A stretch of DNA of 64,000 bases. Source: RGIG6919 sp045531905. Its GTDB lineage: Bacteria > Bacillota > Clostridia > Lachnospirales > Lachnospiraceae. The translations under genes and the position numbers were made by a program. The notes beneath the pieces are model-generated. The model was not told the origin of the DNA, did no database searches, and saw only the letters and a list, made by a program, of their open reading frames with translations. The stretch is from the NCBI GenBank assembly GCA_045531905.1, contig JAZSEY010000026.1, positions 168,382 to 232,381 of the forward strand, written 5' to 3'. The first letter of the stretch is position 1; every line of letters starts with the position of its first letter. Positions 35,995 to 43,900 of the stretch are shown one piece after another.

Positions 35995-36912
35995 CTATAG
36001 CTCCATTACAAACCCCTTTACATACCCTGCAATTCCATCTTCAATACACAATCTTCCGCCATGCTTTTCTGCAACTAGTTTCGAAATAGCAAGTCCTAAT
36101 CCAGTTCCGGTTCCACCTGAACGGGCTGTATCCCCTTTTGCAAATGGTTCAAATATCGCAGTTGCTGTTTTCTTGTCAATGACTGCTCCATTGTCTGCAA
36201 TCAGAACTCGAACCATTTCCCCTTGCTTAGAAACTTGCACTAATATGCTAGCACCAGTTTCATTGTGCTTATAGGAATTCACCAACAAATTGGTGATGGC
36301 ACGCTTCATTTCCTTTTCATCCACATTACAAAGAACAGCAGTTTCTGGAATATCTATATCCAGTTCCATACCTCTGGTTTCAAACTCATCATAGTGTAAT
36401 GCCACCAGTTCACGCACCAAGGAACACATATCCACTTCTCTTAGAGATAATGCATAGTTATCCGTATTCAGCTTCGAGAAAGCAAACATGGTATCCAGTA
36501 ATTCATTCATATAACAACTCTTGTTATAAATAATATCATATACTTCCTCTTGTTCCTCCGGCTTTACTTGGCCTTCCTTTAACGCTGTGGCAAACCCCTG
36601 CACAGAAGTCATAGGTGTTTTTAAATCATGGGCTATGCAAGAATACAGCATATTACGCTCATTGATTTGGCGCATACTCTCTTTTTGCAACGCTTTACTA
36701 GTCAGTCGATAAAAGATATAAGAAAATGCAACTATAACAACCAAGGCCGTTAACAGAGTCCATTCAATGAAAAGCACCGCTACATTATCACTGGAAATGT
36801 ATTGTGACTTCATCAATATGTCCATGACACTAAAAACAATTGCTTCCACCACAAAACAGCCAAGCAAACACAATATGAAATATAAGACAACTTTCTTCTT
36901 TACTTTATTCAT
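35995..36912 (-). CDS. Sensor histidine kinase
   Basis: A 305-residue kinase with two membrane helices (about 8-31 and 48-69) and only a short extracellular loop. The DHp domain has H95 in IAHDLKTPM, and the catalytic domain has NLLVNSYKHN (N box), ADNGAVI (G1) and GTGTGLGLAIS (G2). The short loop resembles intramembrane-sensing kinases, which often take their signal from a neighbouring ABC exporter. Its ATG overlaps the response regulator stop by eight bases. All catalytic motifs are intact. Confidence 0.9.
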   Translation of the reverse strand: MNKVKKKVVLYFILCLLGCFVVEAIVFSVMDILMKSQYISSDNVAVLFIEWTLLTALVVIVAFSYIFYRLTSKALQKESMRQINERNMLYSCIAHDLKTPMTSVQGFATALKEGQVKPEEQEEVYDIIYNKSCYMNELLDTMFAFSKLNTDNYALSLREVDMCSLVRELVALHYDEFETRGMELDIDIPETAVLCNVDEKEMKRAITNLLVNSYKHNETGASILVQVSKQGEMVRVLIADNGAVIDKKTATAIFEPFAKGDTARSGGTGTGLGLAISKLVAEKHGGRLCIEDGIAGYVKGFVMEL

Positions 36913-37582
36913 GAATCTCCAATCTGTATCCTAAACCACGAATAGTTTTGATAGCATCATTTCCAACCTTGTCACGAAGACGACTAATGATAACACGAAT
37001 GGTGTTATCATCCACCACATAATCATCTCCCCATGCATACTCATAAATCTGCTCCTTCGTAAACACTCTTTTCGGATGCTTCATAAAAAGTTCCAGCACT
37101 TTATATTCCGCTTTTGTAAGTTCTTCTGCAACACCATCACGGGTTATTACACATTCATCACAATTGAGAAGCAATGTACCAACTTCGATGGTATTGGTTT
37201 CTGCTTGTGCAATGGTCTGTGCACCTGCTCTACGCAAATGAGCCCGTACCTTAGCAGTTACCTCTAAAGGTTCAAATGGTTTTGTGATGTAATCGTCTGC
37301 ACCTAAATCAATTCCAAATACGCGATCCGACAACTCTACCTTAGCTGATATTACCAAAATCGGGATATAACGCCCTTTTCTAATTTCTTTGATGATTTCA
37401 TATCCATTCTTCTTCGGCATCATAATGTCCACAATGGCAAGATCAATGCTTTCACGGTCTAAAATCTGCAATGCTTCTTGTCCATCATTTGCTTCAAATA
37501 CAATATTATCATTTGCTTCAATATACATACGAAGCAATCGAACAATTTCCTTCTCATCATCTGCTATCAATATATTTGCCAT
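36905..37582 (-). CDS. OmpR/PhoB-family response regulator
   Basis: A 225-residue regulator with a receiver domain (ADD at 8-10, phosphoacceptor D52 in VDIMMPKKNG, K in LVISAK) and a C-terminal winged helix ending TIRGLGYRLE. It pairs with the overlapping kinase gene. It has its own promoter in the gap after the ABC permease, so the two-component genes can be transcribed apart from the transporter. Targets are not known; the adjacent exporter is the first candidate. Confidence 0.93.
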   Translation of the reverse strand: MANILIADDEKEIVRLLRMYIEANDNIVFEANDGQEALQILDRESIDLAIVDIMMPKKNGYEIIKEIRKGRYIPILVISAKVELSDRVFGIDLGADDYITKPFEPLEVTAKVRAHLRRAGAQTIAQAETNTIEVGTLLLNCDECVITRDGVAEELTKAEYKVLELFMKHPKRVFTKEQIYEYAWGDDYVVDDNTIRVIISRLRDKVGNDAIKTIRGLGYRLEIHE

Positions 37583-37617
37583 CGGAACACCTCTGCTTTC
37601 TACGCAATGTACTATAT

Positions 37618-37646
37618 ATTATAAAACAGAGCACTTTTAATGTCTA
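37618..37646 (-). promoter_or_regulatory. Sigma-A promoter of the response regulator gene
   Basis: TAGACA (37641-37646) and TATAAT (37618-37623) are 17 bases apart on the minus strand, just after the ABC permease stop. Confidence 0.75.
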
Positions 37647-37649
37647 TTT

Positions 37650-38384
37650 TTACTTCAACTCTTCCTTCCTAAATTTGATGTAAGCCAACATTAAAGTAAC
37701 CACCAAACCCAACACAGATGCCACTACAGAACAAACAAGATTCTCATTGCTTGTATCAGTCAAAACAAAAAATGTCTGCCCTAATGGAGTAAACTTCATA
37801 AAATCCTCTGCCCATTCCTTCGACACAAGTGCCTGACCAACAGAGTTTAACACTAGCATTGATATCAGATTCACAGAAATTGCTGCGCCAAGATTTGTAA
37901 CTAACATGGCTAAAAAGAAACATATACTAACAAAAGAAATTTCAACAAATGTATAAGCTACAATTCGCAATATTACCTCTCTTAAAAAGTCATCTACAAA
38001 CACCTGACCGTCCCCTGATGCCAAGGCAACCGCCAAACCTGCAGACATTGCACATATACTAAAAATTCCAACTGATAATGAATAAGAGAATAATTTCGCA
38101 GCCAAAATATGGAAACGATTATAACCTGCCATAACTGTAGCCTGAATTCTGCGCTCTTCAAAGGAACCTGTCACATGAATTCCTGCAAAGATACCAATAA
38201 AAAGCAAGATAAATGAATTAAAATCACTACAACCCTGTATGAACAATTCGAATCCTTTTTTCCCGCCATCTACGCTAGTAATAATCAAAAATACAGCATT
38301 CATTAACGTAAGTACAATACCAAATCCCCAAAAGTATTTTGATTGAAATGTCTGCTTTAATTCCCAATTTATAAGATTTTTCAT
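37650..38384 (-). CDS. ABC transporter permease
   Basis: A 244-residue protein with six hydrophobic segments in the arrangement of ABC-2 type permeases and no recognised substrate domain. It starts four bases inside the end of the ATPase gene, so the two form one unit. Such pairs beside a two-component system often export antimicrobial peptides or lantibiotics; that is a family-level inference and no specific motif supports a substrate here. Confidence 0.8.
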   Translation of the reverse strand: MKNLINWELKQTFQSKYFWGFGIVLTLMNAVFLIITSVDGGKKGFELFIQGCSDFNSFILLFIGIFAGIHVTGSFEERRIQATVMAGYNRFHILAAKLFSYSLSVGIFSICAMSAGLAVALASGDGQVFVDDFLREVILRIVAYTFVEISFVSICFFLAMLVTNLGAAISVNLISMLVLNSVGQALVSKEWAEDFMKFTPLGQTFFVLTDTSNENLVCSVVASVLGLVVTLMLAYIKFRKEELK

Positions 38385-39289
38385 GATTTACCTCCCAACA
38401 GTTCCATATAATATGTTTCAAGTGTTTTTTCATATTTCATAAGAAGTGTTACAAGAATATTTGCATCATGCATCCACTTTGCAACAGTTTTTATAGAAAC
38501 ATCATCATAAATTTTAATTGTCTCATTCTCATTTTGTGCTGACTGCACACCATGCTCCTCCAGTATTTTTAATGCAGCCTGTGTTTCTGGTGCTTCCAAA
38601 ATGATATAAGCCAAGCATTTCTCATCCAACGCTTCTTTGGAAATGGTTTCCAATATCTGGCCATGCGAAATAATAATATAATCTGTCACAAGTTGATAAA
38701 GTTCCGCAAGAATATGACTTGAAATTAGAATTGTAATGCCATCATCCTCACATAAAGAACGGAGCAATTCACGCACATCGACCATTCCCATGGGATCAAG
38801 ACCATTTACAGGTTCATCCAGAATGAGCAACTCCGGACTATTTATCAAGGCCTGTGCAATACCAAGACGCTGTTTCATACCAAGGGAGAAATCCTTGACT
38901 TTTTTATGTTTGACATCCCCGAGTCCTACTCGTTCCAATAGTTTTTCAATCTTATCAGGGTCCTTCTGACCAAAAAGACATTGTTGCATTCTCAGATTCT
39001 CAAATGCAGTCTTATTTAATGAAAGAATTGGACGCTCCACCAGACATCCCATCTTCCTTCTTGCTTTCTCCAAACCCTTCTGATCTGAGGCACCGAACAA
39101 TTCCACCGTTCCTGTCGGAACCGTTGTCAGGCCAGTTATCGCCCTAATCGTGGTAGTTTTTCCGGCACCATTTTCACCGATAAAACCATAAATCTTTCCT
39201 TTTTCAACTGTAAAACTCACATCCTGTAATGCAGTTTTTGTACCGTATGTTTTGGTGAGATGATTCACCTTCAAAATCGTATTGCTCAT
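38381..39289 (-). CDS. ABC transporter ATP-binding protein
   Basis: A 302-residue CcmA-type ATPase. Walker A GENGAGKTTTIRA lies near residue 38, the signature FSLGMKQRLGIAQAL near 135, Walker B LLILDEPVNGLDPMG near 156, and the switch histidine in ILISSHIL. A C-terminal extension of about 90 residues follows the nucleotide-binding domain, as in lantibiotic- and drug-export ATPases. GGAGAG precedes the ATG. Confidence 0.92.
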   Translation of the reverse strand: MSNTILKVNHLTKTYGTKTALQDVSFTVEKGKIYGFIGENGAGKTTTIRAITGLTTVPTGTVELFGASDQKGLEKARRKMGCLVERPILSLNKTAFENLRMQQCLFGQKDPDKIEKLLERVGLGDVKHKKVKDFSLGMKQRLGIAQALINSPELLILDEPVNGLDPMGMVDVRELLRSLCEDDGITILISSHILAELYQLVTDYIIISHGQILETISKEALDEKCLAYIILEAPETQAALKILEEHGVQSAQNENETIKIYDDVSIKTVAKWMHDANILVTLLMKYEKTLETYYMELLGGKS

Positions 39290-39375
39290 ATAATCAACTC
39301 TCCTTTTGTTATTTACAAAACAAATGATAATGCAAAAATCTTACAGGAAAAATCGATTAACATTAACTGAATATT

Positions 39376-39422
39376 AAAAAAGAGCGCTTTATGAACATAA
39401 ATGCTCACAATCGCTCTTTTCC
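39376..39422 (-). terminator. Intrinsic terminator after the small hypothetical gene
   Basis: AAAAGAGCG (39378-39386) pairs with CGCTCTTTT (39412-39420) around a partly self-pairing loop; a T run follows on the minus strand. It separates the tag-to-39.4 kb run from the ABC transporter genes. Confidence 0.75.
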
Positions 39423-39461
39423 TATCATATAAATATTCTATTTTAACAAACACAATCTCTC

Positions 39462-39743
39462 TTACATATACATCTGTTCATACTGACTATCCAGCCATTC
39501 TATCACTTCCATACGACCGTCAAGGGAAAATGGAAAACGCTTTTCCTGCATATCTTCCTTCGCTGTCTTTTCAAAACAAAATACATCCGGATATGTAATC
39601 GCTAAATACTGCTTATCTCCGCCTTCCTCTCCCGGCAATTCACAAGCTACACGAAAACGCATTTTCTTGAAACTGCCAACAAACGGCTGTTTATAATTAA
39701 AATAGTTGTGGTTTGGTATACATTTCTCATTTAAATATTTCAT
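39462..39743 (-). CDS. Small hypothetical protein
   Basis: A 93-residue soluble protein that I do not recognise. It contains KKMRFRVACELPGEEGG, TYPDVFCFEKTAKEDM and a C-terminal RMEVIEWLDSQYEQMY. There is no signal peptide or membrane segment. It follows the MutT-like gene by 21 bases with an AAAGG site upstream and ends at a terminator, so it is the last gene of a five- or six-gene run. Codon use and base composition are like its neighbours, which supports a real gene. Confidence 0.6.
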   Translation of the reverse strand: MKYLNEKCIPNHNYFNYKQPFVGSFKKMRFRVACELPGEEGGDKQYLAITYPDVFCFEKTAKEDMQEKRFPFSLDGRMEVIEWLDSQYEQMYM

Positions 39744-39764
39744 AACAACACCTTTTCTCCCAGT

Positions 39765-40268
39765 TTATTCATTGGACTTTCTATACTGTTCCAACAATGC
39801 AATATCTTCATCTCTTACAGTGCCCGTAACATCAACTAAATCATCTCCGTGATATAAATATCGAATAGAGAAGCCATATTCTTCATCCAGTAAACGCTTG
39901 ATAAATATGCGGTCACCTTCCCAAAGATTTAATTTCATTACTTCATCCTTCGGAACCCACTGTAAATCCCCTTCATTGCATTCTATCTGTTCCCCGGAAA
40001 ATGCAGTGACTACATATAAGAACATATACTCAGTTTCCCAAATGTCAGATAAAAAGGTAATAACACCTGCGAATACATAGTTTTCCACATGATATCCCGT
40101 TTCCTCAAACACTTCACGCTTCATACAGTCTTCAGGGCTCTCATCCGGTTCTAACTTGCCACCAATGCCTAGCCATTTATCGTGACTTTGGTCATTTTCC
40201 TTCTTGGTACGATGAAGCATTAGGTACTGATTATCTTTTTCTATGTAACATAATGTAGTAAGGCGCAT
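39765..40268 (-). CDS. Nudix hydrolase, MutT/8-oxo-dGTP diphosphatase like
   Basis: A 167-residue protein opening MRLTTLCYIEKDNQYLMLHR with a full canonical Nudix box, GKLEPDESPEDCMKREVFEE, from about residue 37. The family removes pyrophosphate from oxidised or excess nucleotides, and the closest type by layout is the 8-oxo-dGTP diphosphatase group. The gene lies in the same run as the alkylation-repair glycosylase tag, which fits nucleotide or DNA damage control. GGGAG precedes the ATG. Confidence 0.85.
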   Translation of the reverse strand: MRLTTLCYIEKDNQYLMLHRTKKENDQSHDKWLGIGGKLEPDESPEDCMKREVFEETGYHVENYVFAGVITFLSDIWETEYMFLYVVTAFSGEQIECNEGDLQWVPKDEVMKLNLWEGDRIFIKRLLDEEYGFSIRYLYHGDDLVDVTGTVRDEDIALLEQYRKSNE

Positions 40269-40271
40269 ATT

Positions 40272-40742
40272 TCATTCTCCCTCGGCTTCCTTCCGTTCAA
40301 TCTCTTGCACCATCTTTGCCACTTTCACGGCATTACTCTTTGCTCTCCATATGATGACGCAAACGATACACATAATTAATCCTATAATAAATGCCACAAT
40401 GATTTCTCCATTAGACTTTACCTCATGACTGTTCGTCTCAGCATCTACTTCAAAAATATAGTAATCACCGACCTCGTAATCATTGTTATTAGGCATACCA
40501 TTTGTATGCTTTTCCCCATCCTTATCATACCAAGTTACACGGCACATAGGCACTCCCGAGAATGAACCTCCATGTCGTACACCGTTATGAGTTTTACTAA
40601 TATATGTATGTTCTACTGTACCATATATCAACTCTGTTTCTTCATTCATAAGAAACAGATTACACATCATGCAAAATCCCATTAAAAAAACAAATATCAA
40701 CATTAACTTAGATATGATTCCGAATTTTACTTCTTTACCCAT
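40272..40742 (-). CDS. Two-helix membrane protein, DUF3592-like
   Basis: A 156-residue protein with an N-terminal helix (about 10-30), an extracytoplasmic domain of roughly 75 residues containing GTVEHTYISKTHNG and CRVTWYDKDGEKH, and a second helix (about 112-131) followed by a charged tail. The layout resembles DUF3592-type proteins. Its function is unknown. It ends three bases before the Nudix start codon, so coupling is likely. Confidence 0.6.
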   Translation of the reverse strand: MGKEVKFGIISKLMLIFVFLMGFCMMCNLFLMNEETELIYGTVEHTYISKTHNGVRHGGSFSGVPMCRVTWYDKDGEKHTNGMPNNNDYEVGDYYIFEVDAETNSHEVKSNGEIIVAFIIGLIMCIVCVIIWRAKSNAVKVAKMVQEIERKEAEGE

Positions 40743-40754
40743 ATTAACCTCCTC

Positions 40755-41408
40755 CTATTTCTGCAACATGGTATCCACAGGCTCTTGCAGACGTGATTGA
40801 AAGAACTTCACAACAGAACCCGTACAAAGTGCCGCGATAATTGTACCTTCCCTAGTTCCTACAATCGAAAAATTAAAGAAAATCAAGGACAAAACAATCG
40901 ATAGCAAAACACAACTGATATCAAACACCGTTTTTACATTACCAAAATTCTTATGTACGGCATCTGCCAGCACCTTCACAAAAGCCTCACCGGAATTCAT
41001 AATCACATTGGCAATTACCGAAAGTGAAATACCAAATCCCAACACAATGACTCCAATGATAACCATAAGAATTCTAACTGGATATACATCTGCCGGAATA
41101 AATGACACGCACCACAAACCAAAATCTGTAAAATATCCAAACAGAAATGATAATGGCACCTGTAACAGCTGAATCAACTGGAATTTCTTTCTAAGAATTA
41201 AGATTTGTCCAACAATCATCAGACAATTCCAAATAATCAACCAATTGCCCATGCTTAGGAAGGTATACTTATAACTCAGTACATTTGGTACAGAGGAAAT
41301 GGGTGACACACCAAGCTCACCATGCTTTGTAAATGCAACCCCTAGTGCTGCAAAAAACAAACTAATAATAAATAACAGATATCTTTTCGCTAATTCTTTT
41401 TGGGCCAT
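40755..41408 (-). CDS. YczE/YitT-like integral membrane protein
   Basis: A 217-residue protein with about five membrane helices. It has the N-terminal FAALGVAFTKHGELGVSPISS and NSGEAFVKVLADA segments typical of YczE-like (DUF6198) proteins. No transport substrate is established for the family. It lies between the acylphosphatase gene (two bases upstream) and the DUF3592-like gene (12 bases downstream). Confidence 0.7.
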   Translation of the reverse strand: MAQKELAKRYLLFIISLFFAALGVAFTKHGELGVSPISSVPNVLSYKYTFLSMGNWLIIWNCLMIVGQILILRKKFQLIQLLQVPLSFLFGYFTDFGLWCVSFIPADVYPVRILMVIIGVIVLGFGISLSVIANVIMNSGEAFVKVLADAVHKNFGNVKTVFDISCVLLSIVLSLIFFNFSIVGTREGTIIAALCTGSVVKFFQSRLQEPVDTMLQK

Positions 41409-41410
41409 AG

Positions 41411-41773
41411 CTATCTCCTCTGCAAAAACTCCTTATCCTCTTGTTTTACTTCCAACTGTTCCATTTTTCTATCGGTCACCTTAATTCTTATCAATGACTC
41501 CATGAAGGAAACCAAAAAATCTATTCTATCCTTAGTCCCCTGCGCTTCCACCAGCACGGAACCATCTTCCAAATTCTCACAAAAACCAGTCAGCCCTAAA
41601 CGTTTTGCCAACTCAAATACTTCCAAACGAAAACCTACATGCTGCACCCGTCCCGAAAAAATAATCTTATAACGAACAGTTTCGCCGTCAGGAAAATCAG
41701 GTATACTGGCACGATTCACCTGGTTAATTACATAATTATCTCTAATTGATATAAATATCTCTTTGATGCCCAA
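41411..41773 (-). CDS. acyP: Acylphosphatase
   Basis: The 120-residue protein has the acylphosphatase signature FSGRVQHVGFRLEVFELA; the catalytic arginine is in VGFR and the asparagine in FCENLEDGSVLVEAQG. It hydrolyses acyl phosphates such as carbamoyl phosphate. About 30 extra N-terminal residues precede the usual 90-residue fold. The start codon is TTG (41771-41773), supported by AGGAGGA six bases upstream. It lies between tag and the YczE-like gene. Confidence 0.9.
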   Translation of the reverse strand: MGIKEIFISIRDNYVINQVNRASIPDFPDGETVRYKIIFSGRVQHVGFRLEVFELAKRLGLTGFCENLEDGSVLVEAQGTKDRIDFLVSFMESLIRIKVTDRKMEQLEVKQEDKEFLQRR

Positions 41774-41817
41774 GATAAGTCCTCCTAATCATTTTGTCTC
41801 AATCACATTCCCAGACA

Positions 41818-42375
41818 TTATTTACTCACTCTATACATAAAACACTCTCTATCATGAGAATAAAGGATGCCAATCGCCTGCAAATACGAATAGATGATGG
41901 TCGAACCAACAAACTTCATGCCTCGCTTTTTTAAGTCAGTTGATACCCTATCCGACAAAGCCGAACTGGTCTCACCGACCTCATGGATTACGCTTCCCTC
42001 TGTAAAATGCCAGATATAATCGGAAAAGGTTCCATATTCCTTTTGGATATCTCTAAATATCCTTGCATTATTGATTGCTGCATTTATCTTTAATTTGTTC
42101 CGAATGATATTCGGATTCTGAAGCAAAGCAACTACTTTATCCTCATCATAGCAACATACTACGTCTAAATCAAAATTATCAAAGGCTTCCCGAAAATGCT
42201 CTCTCTTATTCAAAACACACTCCCAGGAAAGACCTGCCTGAAAACACTCCAAAATTAATAATTCAAATAACATATGGTCATCATAGGTTGGAACACACCA
42301 CTCGTAATCGTGATACTCTATGTATTTTGGATTCTTTAAGTTGCACCAAGTGCATCTGCGCATACTGTCTTGCAT
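41818..42375 (-). CDS. tag: DNA-3-methyladenine glycosylase I
   Basis: A 185-residue protein with the Tag pattern: RRCTWCNLKNPKYIEYHDYEW at the start, FQAGLSWECVLNKR in the middle, and a C-terminal HDREC that completes the zinc-binding Cys/His set. It removes 3-methyladenine from alkylated DNA. Two ATG codons (42375, 42363) are possible; GGGAG lies 12 bases before the first. It heads a run including acyP and the MutT-like gene. Confidence 0.93.
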   Translation of the reverse strand: MQDSMRRCTWCNLKNPKYIEYHDYEWCVPTYDDHMLFELLILECFQAGLSWECVLNKREHFREAFDNFDLDVVCCYDEDKVVALLQNPNIIRNKLKINAAINNARIFRDIQKEYGTFSDYIWHFTEGSVIHEVGETSSALSDRVSTDLKKRGMKFVGSTIIYSYLQAIGILYSHDRECFMYRVSK

Positions 42376-42526
42376 AATATCTTATCACTCCCAAAAACAC
42401 TATTACAATATTAACACTCAAGTAGCACATTTTCAATGAGTTCCTTATCGTTTAGAAGCATCCCGCAAACAAATATACAAAATATTCTTGACATTACACA
42501 TTGATTATGTTTTTAATCATCAGTTG

Positions 42527-42551
42527 TGAGACTGCACTAATTGCAATCTCA
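42527..42551. promoter_or_regulatory. Imperfect dyad upstream of the ECF sigma gene
   Basis: TGAGACTGCA and TGCAATCTCA form a 10-5-10 dyad with one mismatch, about 72 bases upstream of the sigma gene start and downstream of a TTGACA element (42489-42494). It may be an operator. The binder is unknown. Confidence 0.35.
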
Positions 42552-42622
42552 TTTTATATTTATTGTGCTAATTTAATCATTTCATTCGTTATATATATGA
42601 GTACTCAATACGGAGAAGTATT

Positions 42623-43144
42623 TTGAAACGCATAAAACTCCAAACCACAAAGGAAGTGATAACCATAACTAACGAAAACTTACTTACACTTTATGAAAAA
42701 TATAGTAATTCCGTTTTCAGGTTAGCTTTGAGCTACACTCATTCTGTTCAGGATGCAGAGGATATTACACAGGCGGTTTTTATGAAACTCATTGAAAAAT
42801 GCCCCCATTTTCTACCTGACAAGGAAAAAGCATGGCTCACTAAAGTTACCGTAAATACATGCAAAGATTTGTTAAAATCTCATTGGAAGCAAAAGTATGA
42901 TGCCTTAGATGAAATTTCTGAGAACGTGATTTGGGATATGACTCCAAATGAATATGATGTATTTCACGCAGTAATGAATTTGCCTATTAAATATCGCATT
43001 GTTGTGCATTTACACTACTACGAAGGATATTCATTTCGTGAAATTGCAAATATTTTAAAAATCACTACCTCTGCAGTATCTATGAGACTTCACCGTGCCA
43101 GGGAGATTTTAAAAAACACGTTATCAAGGGAGGATTTCATATGA
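42623..43144 (+). CDS. ECF-family RNA polymerase sigma factor
   Basis: The 173-residue protein has sigma region 2 (VFRLALSYTHSVQDAEDITQ and a following KAWLTKVTVN) and region 4 (LPIKYRIVVHLHYYEGYSFREIA with a helix-turn-helix). Region 3 is absent, as in ECF sigma factors. The frame begins with TTG 42623 behind GGAGAAG. A better ribosome site, AAAGGAA (42649-42655), lies nine bases before an ATA codon (42665), which would give the more typical start TNENLLTLYEKYS. The true start is uncertain. The stop overlaps the next gene by four bases. Confidence 0.88.
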   Translation: MKRIKLQTTKEVITITNENLLTLYEKYSNSVFRLALSYTHSVQDAEDITQAVFMKLIEKCPHFLPDKEKAWLTKVTVNTCKDLLKSHWKQKYDALDEISENVIWDMTPNEYDVFHAVMNLPIKYRIVVHLHYYEGYSFREIANILKITTSAVSMRLHRAREILKNTLSREDFI

Positions 43145-43767
43145 ATAATTTATACAAATCTGCAATGAACAAAGTTGCATTATCAGAACTCAAATCAGAA
43201 GAGATATTAGATAGGTTGTCGGAAACAACTGAACACAAAGCTAATTATAAACACCACAGAGAATTGCAAACGGCTGTTATTGCTGCAGCTTTTGTCATTG
43301 CAATTTTTGCCATCCCTTCTACAAGGGCAGGTATTGCATCTGCTGCAACCTATCTTAAACAGGCATTTCAACTTTTAGATGGCACTAGAGTAACTGTTAC
43401 AAAAACTGTCGATACCACAGAAGCTTCCATTGTAATTGACGAGAATTCCTTTAACTTAGATAAGTACGTAAAAATTGAGAATGATAGAATTTTCTTTGTT
43501 CTAAATAACACAAAAATTGACGTTACAGACCAATGTAGCAATACTAGTAGTTTCCGTTATGATGTAGTGGATGATAATGGAAGAAACCATATTATTTTTG
43601 TTGGGGGCAACGTAGACACAGTCGGATGGGCAGAATTTGTCTTTGACGCAGATGGCACATATCTTACCAATATGATGCATGTTCCAGTTGTAGAAAAATG
43701 GCTTTACAATGCAGAAATCAGCATCGATGTTCCAACCGGTAATCCAGAAATAGATTTTAGAGAATAA
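43141..43767 (+). CDS. Membrane protein coupled to the ECF sigma factor, putative anti-sigma factor
   Basis: A 208-residue protein with a cytoplasmic N-terminus of about 40 residues, one membrane helix (about 42-60, AAFVIAIFAIPSTRAGIASA) and an extracytoplasmic C-terminal domain. Its ATG overlaps the sigma stop (ATGA) with AGGGAGG upstream, so the two are made together. Single-pass topology and coupling are typical of anti-sigma factors. No zinc-finger (ZAS) cysteine pattern is present, so the function is inferred from context only. Confidence 0.6.
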   Translation: MNNLYKSAMNKVALSELKSEEILDRLSETTEHKANYKHHRELQTAVIAAAFVIAIFAIPSTRAGIASAATYLKQAFQLLDGTRVTVTKTVDTTEASIVIDENSFNLDKYVKIENDRIFFVLNNTKIDVTDQCSNTSSFRYDVVDDNGRNHIIFVGGNVDTVGWAEFVFDADGTYLTNMMHVPVVEKWLYNAEISIDVPTGNPEIDFRE

Positions 43768-43796
43768 ATTTTCTACATATTCCACAATATTTTTTC

Positions 43797-43825
43797 TTGC
43801 AACATGATACACTTCCATGTATAAT
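43797..43825 (+). promoter_or_regulatory. Sigma-A promoter of the CofE-like gene
   Basis: TTGCAA (43797-43802) and TATAAT (43820-43825) are exactly 17 bases apart. The inverted repeat that follows would cover the transcription start. Confidence 0.85.
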
Positions 43826-43826
43826 T

Positions 43827-43873
43827 ATAGTGCATTTTTAGGGTACAAAACTTTCTCCTAAAAAATGCACTAT
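43827..43873 (+). promoter_or_regulatory. Long inverted repeat at the transcription start of the CofE-like gene
   Basis: ATAGTGCATTTTTAGG (43827-43842) is the reverse complement of 43857-43873 apart from one extra A, with a 14-base loop. It begins right after the -10 box and ends 27 bases before the start codon. It could be an operator or a 5'-end mRNA stem. It is not an intrinsic terminator because no T run follows. Confidence 0.6.
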
Positions 43874-43900
43874 ATTTAAAAAGAAATGAAGGTATGCAAC

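Noticed and set aside
35995..39289. Bacitracin-type BceRS-AB resistance module
   Set aside because: The permease has only six helices and lacks the large extracellular domain of BceB, so the specific name is not supported.
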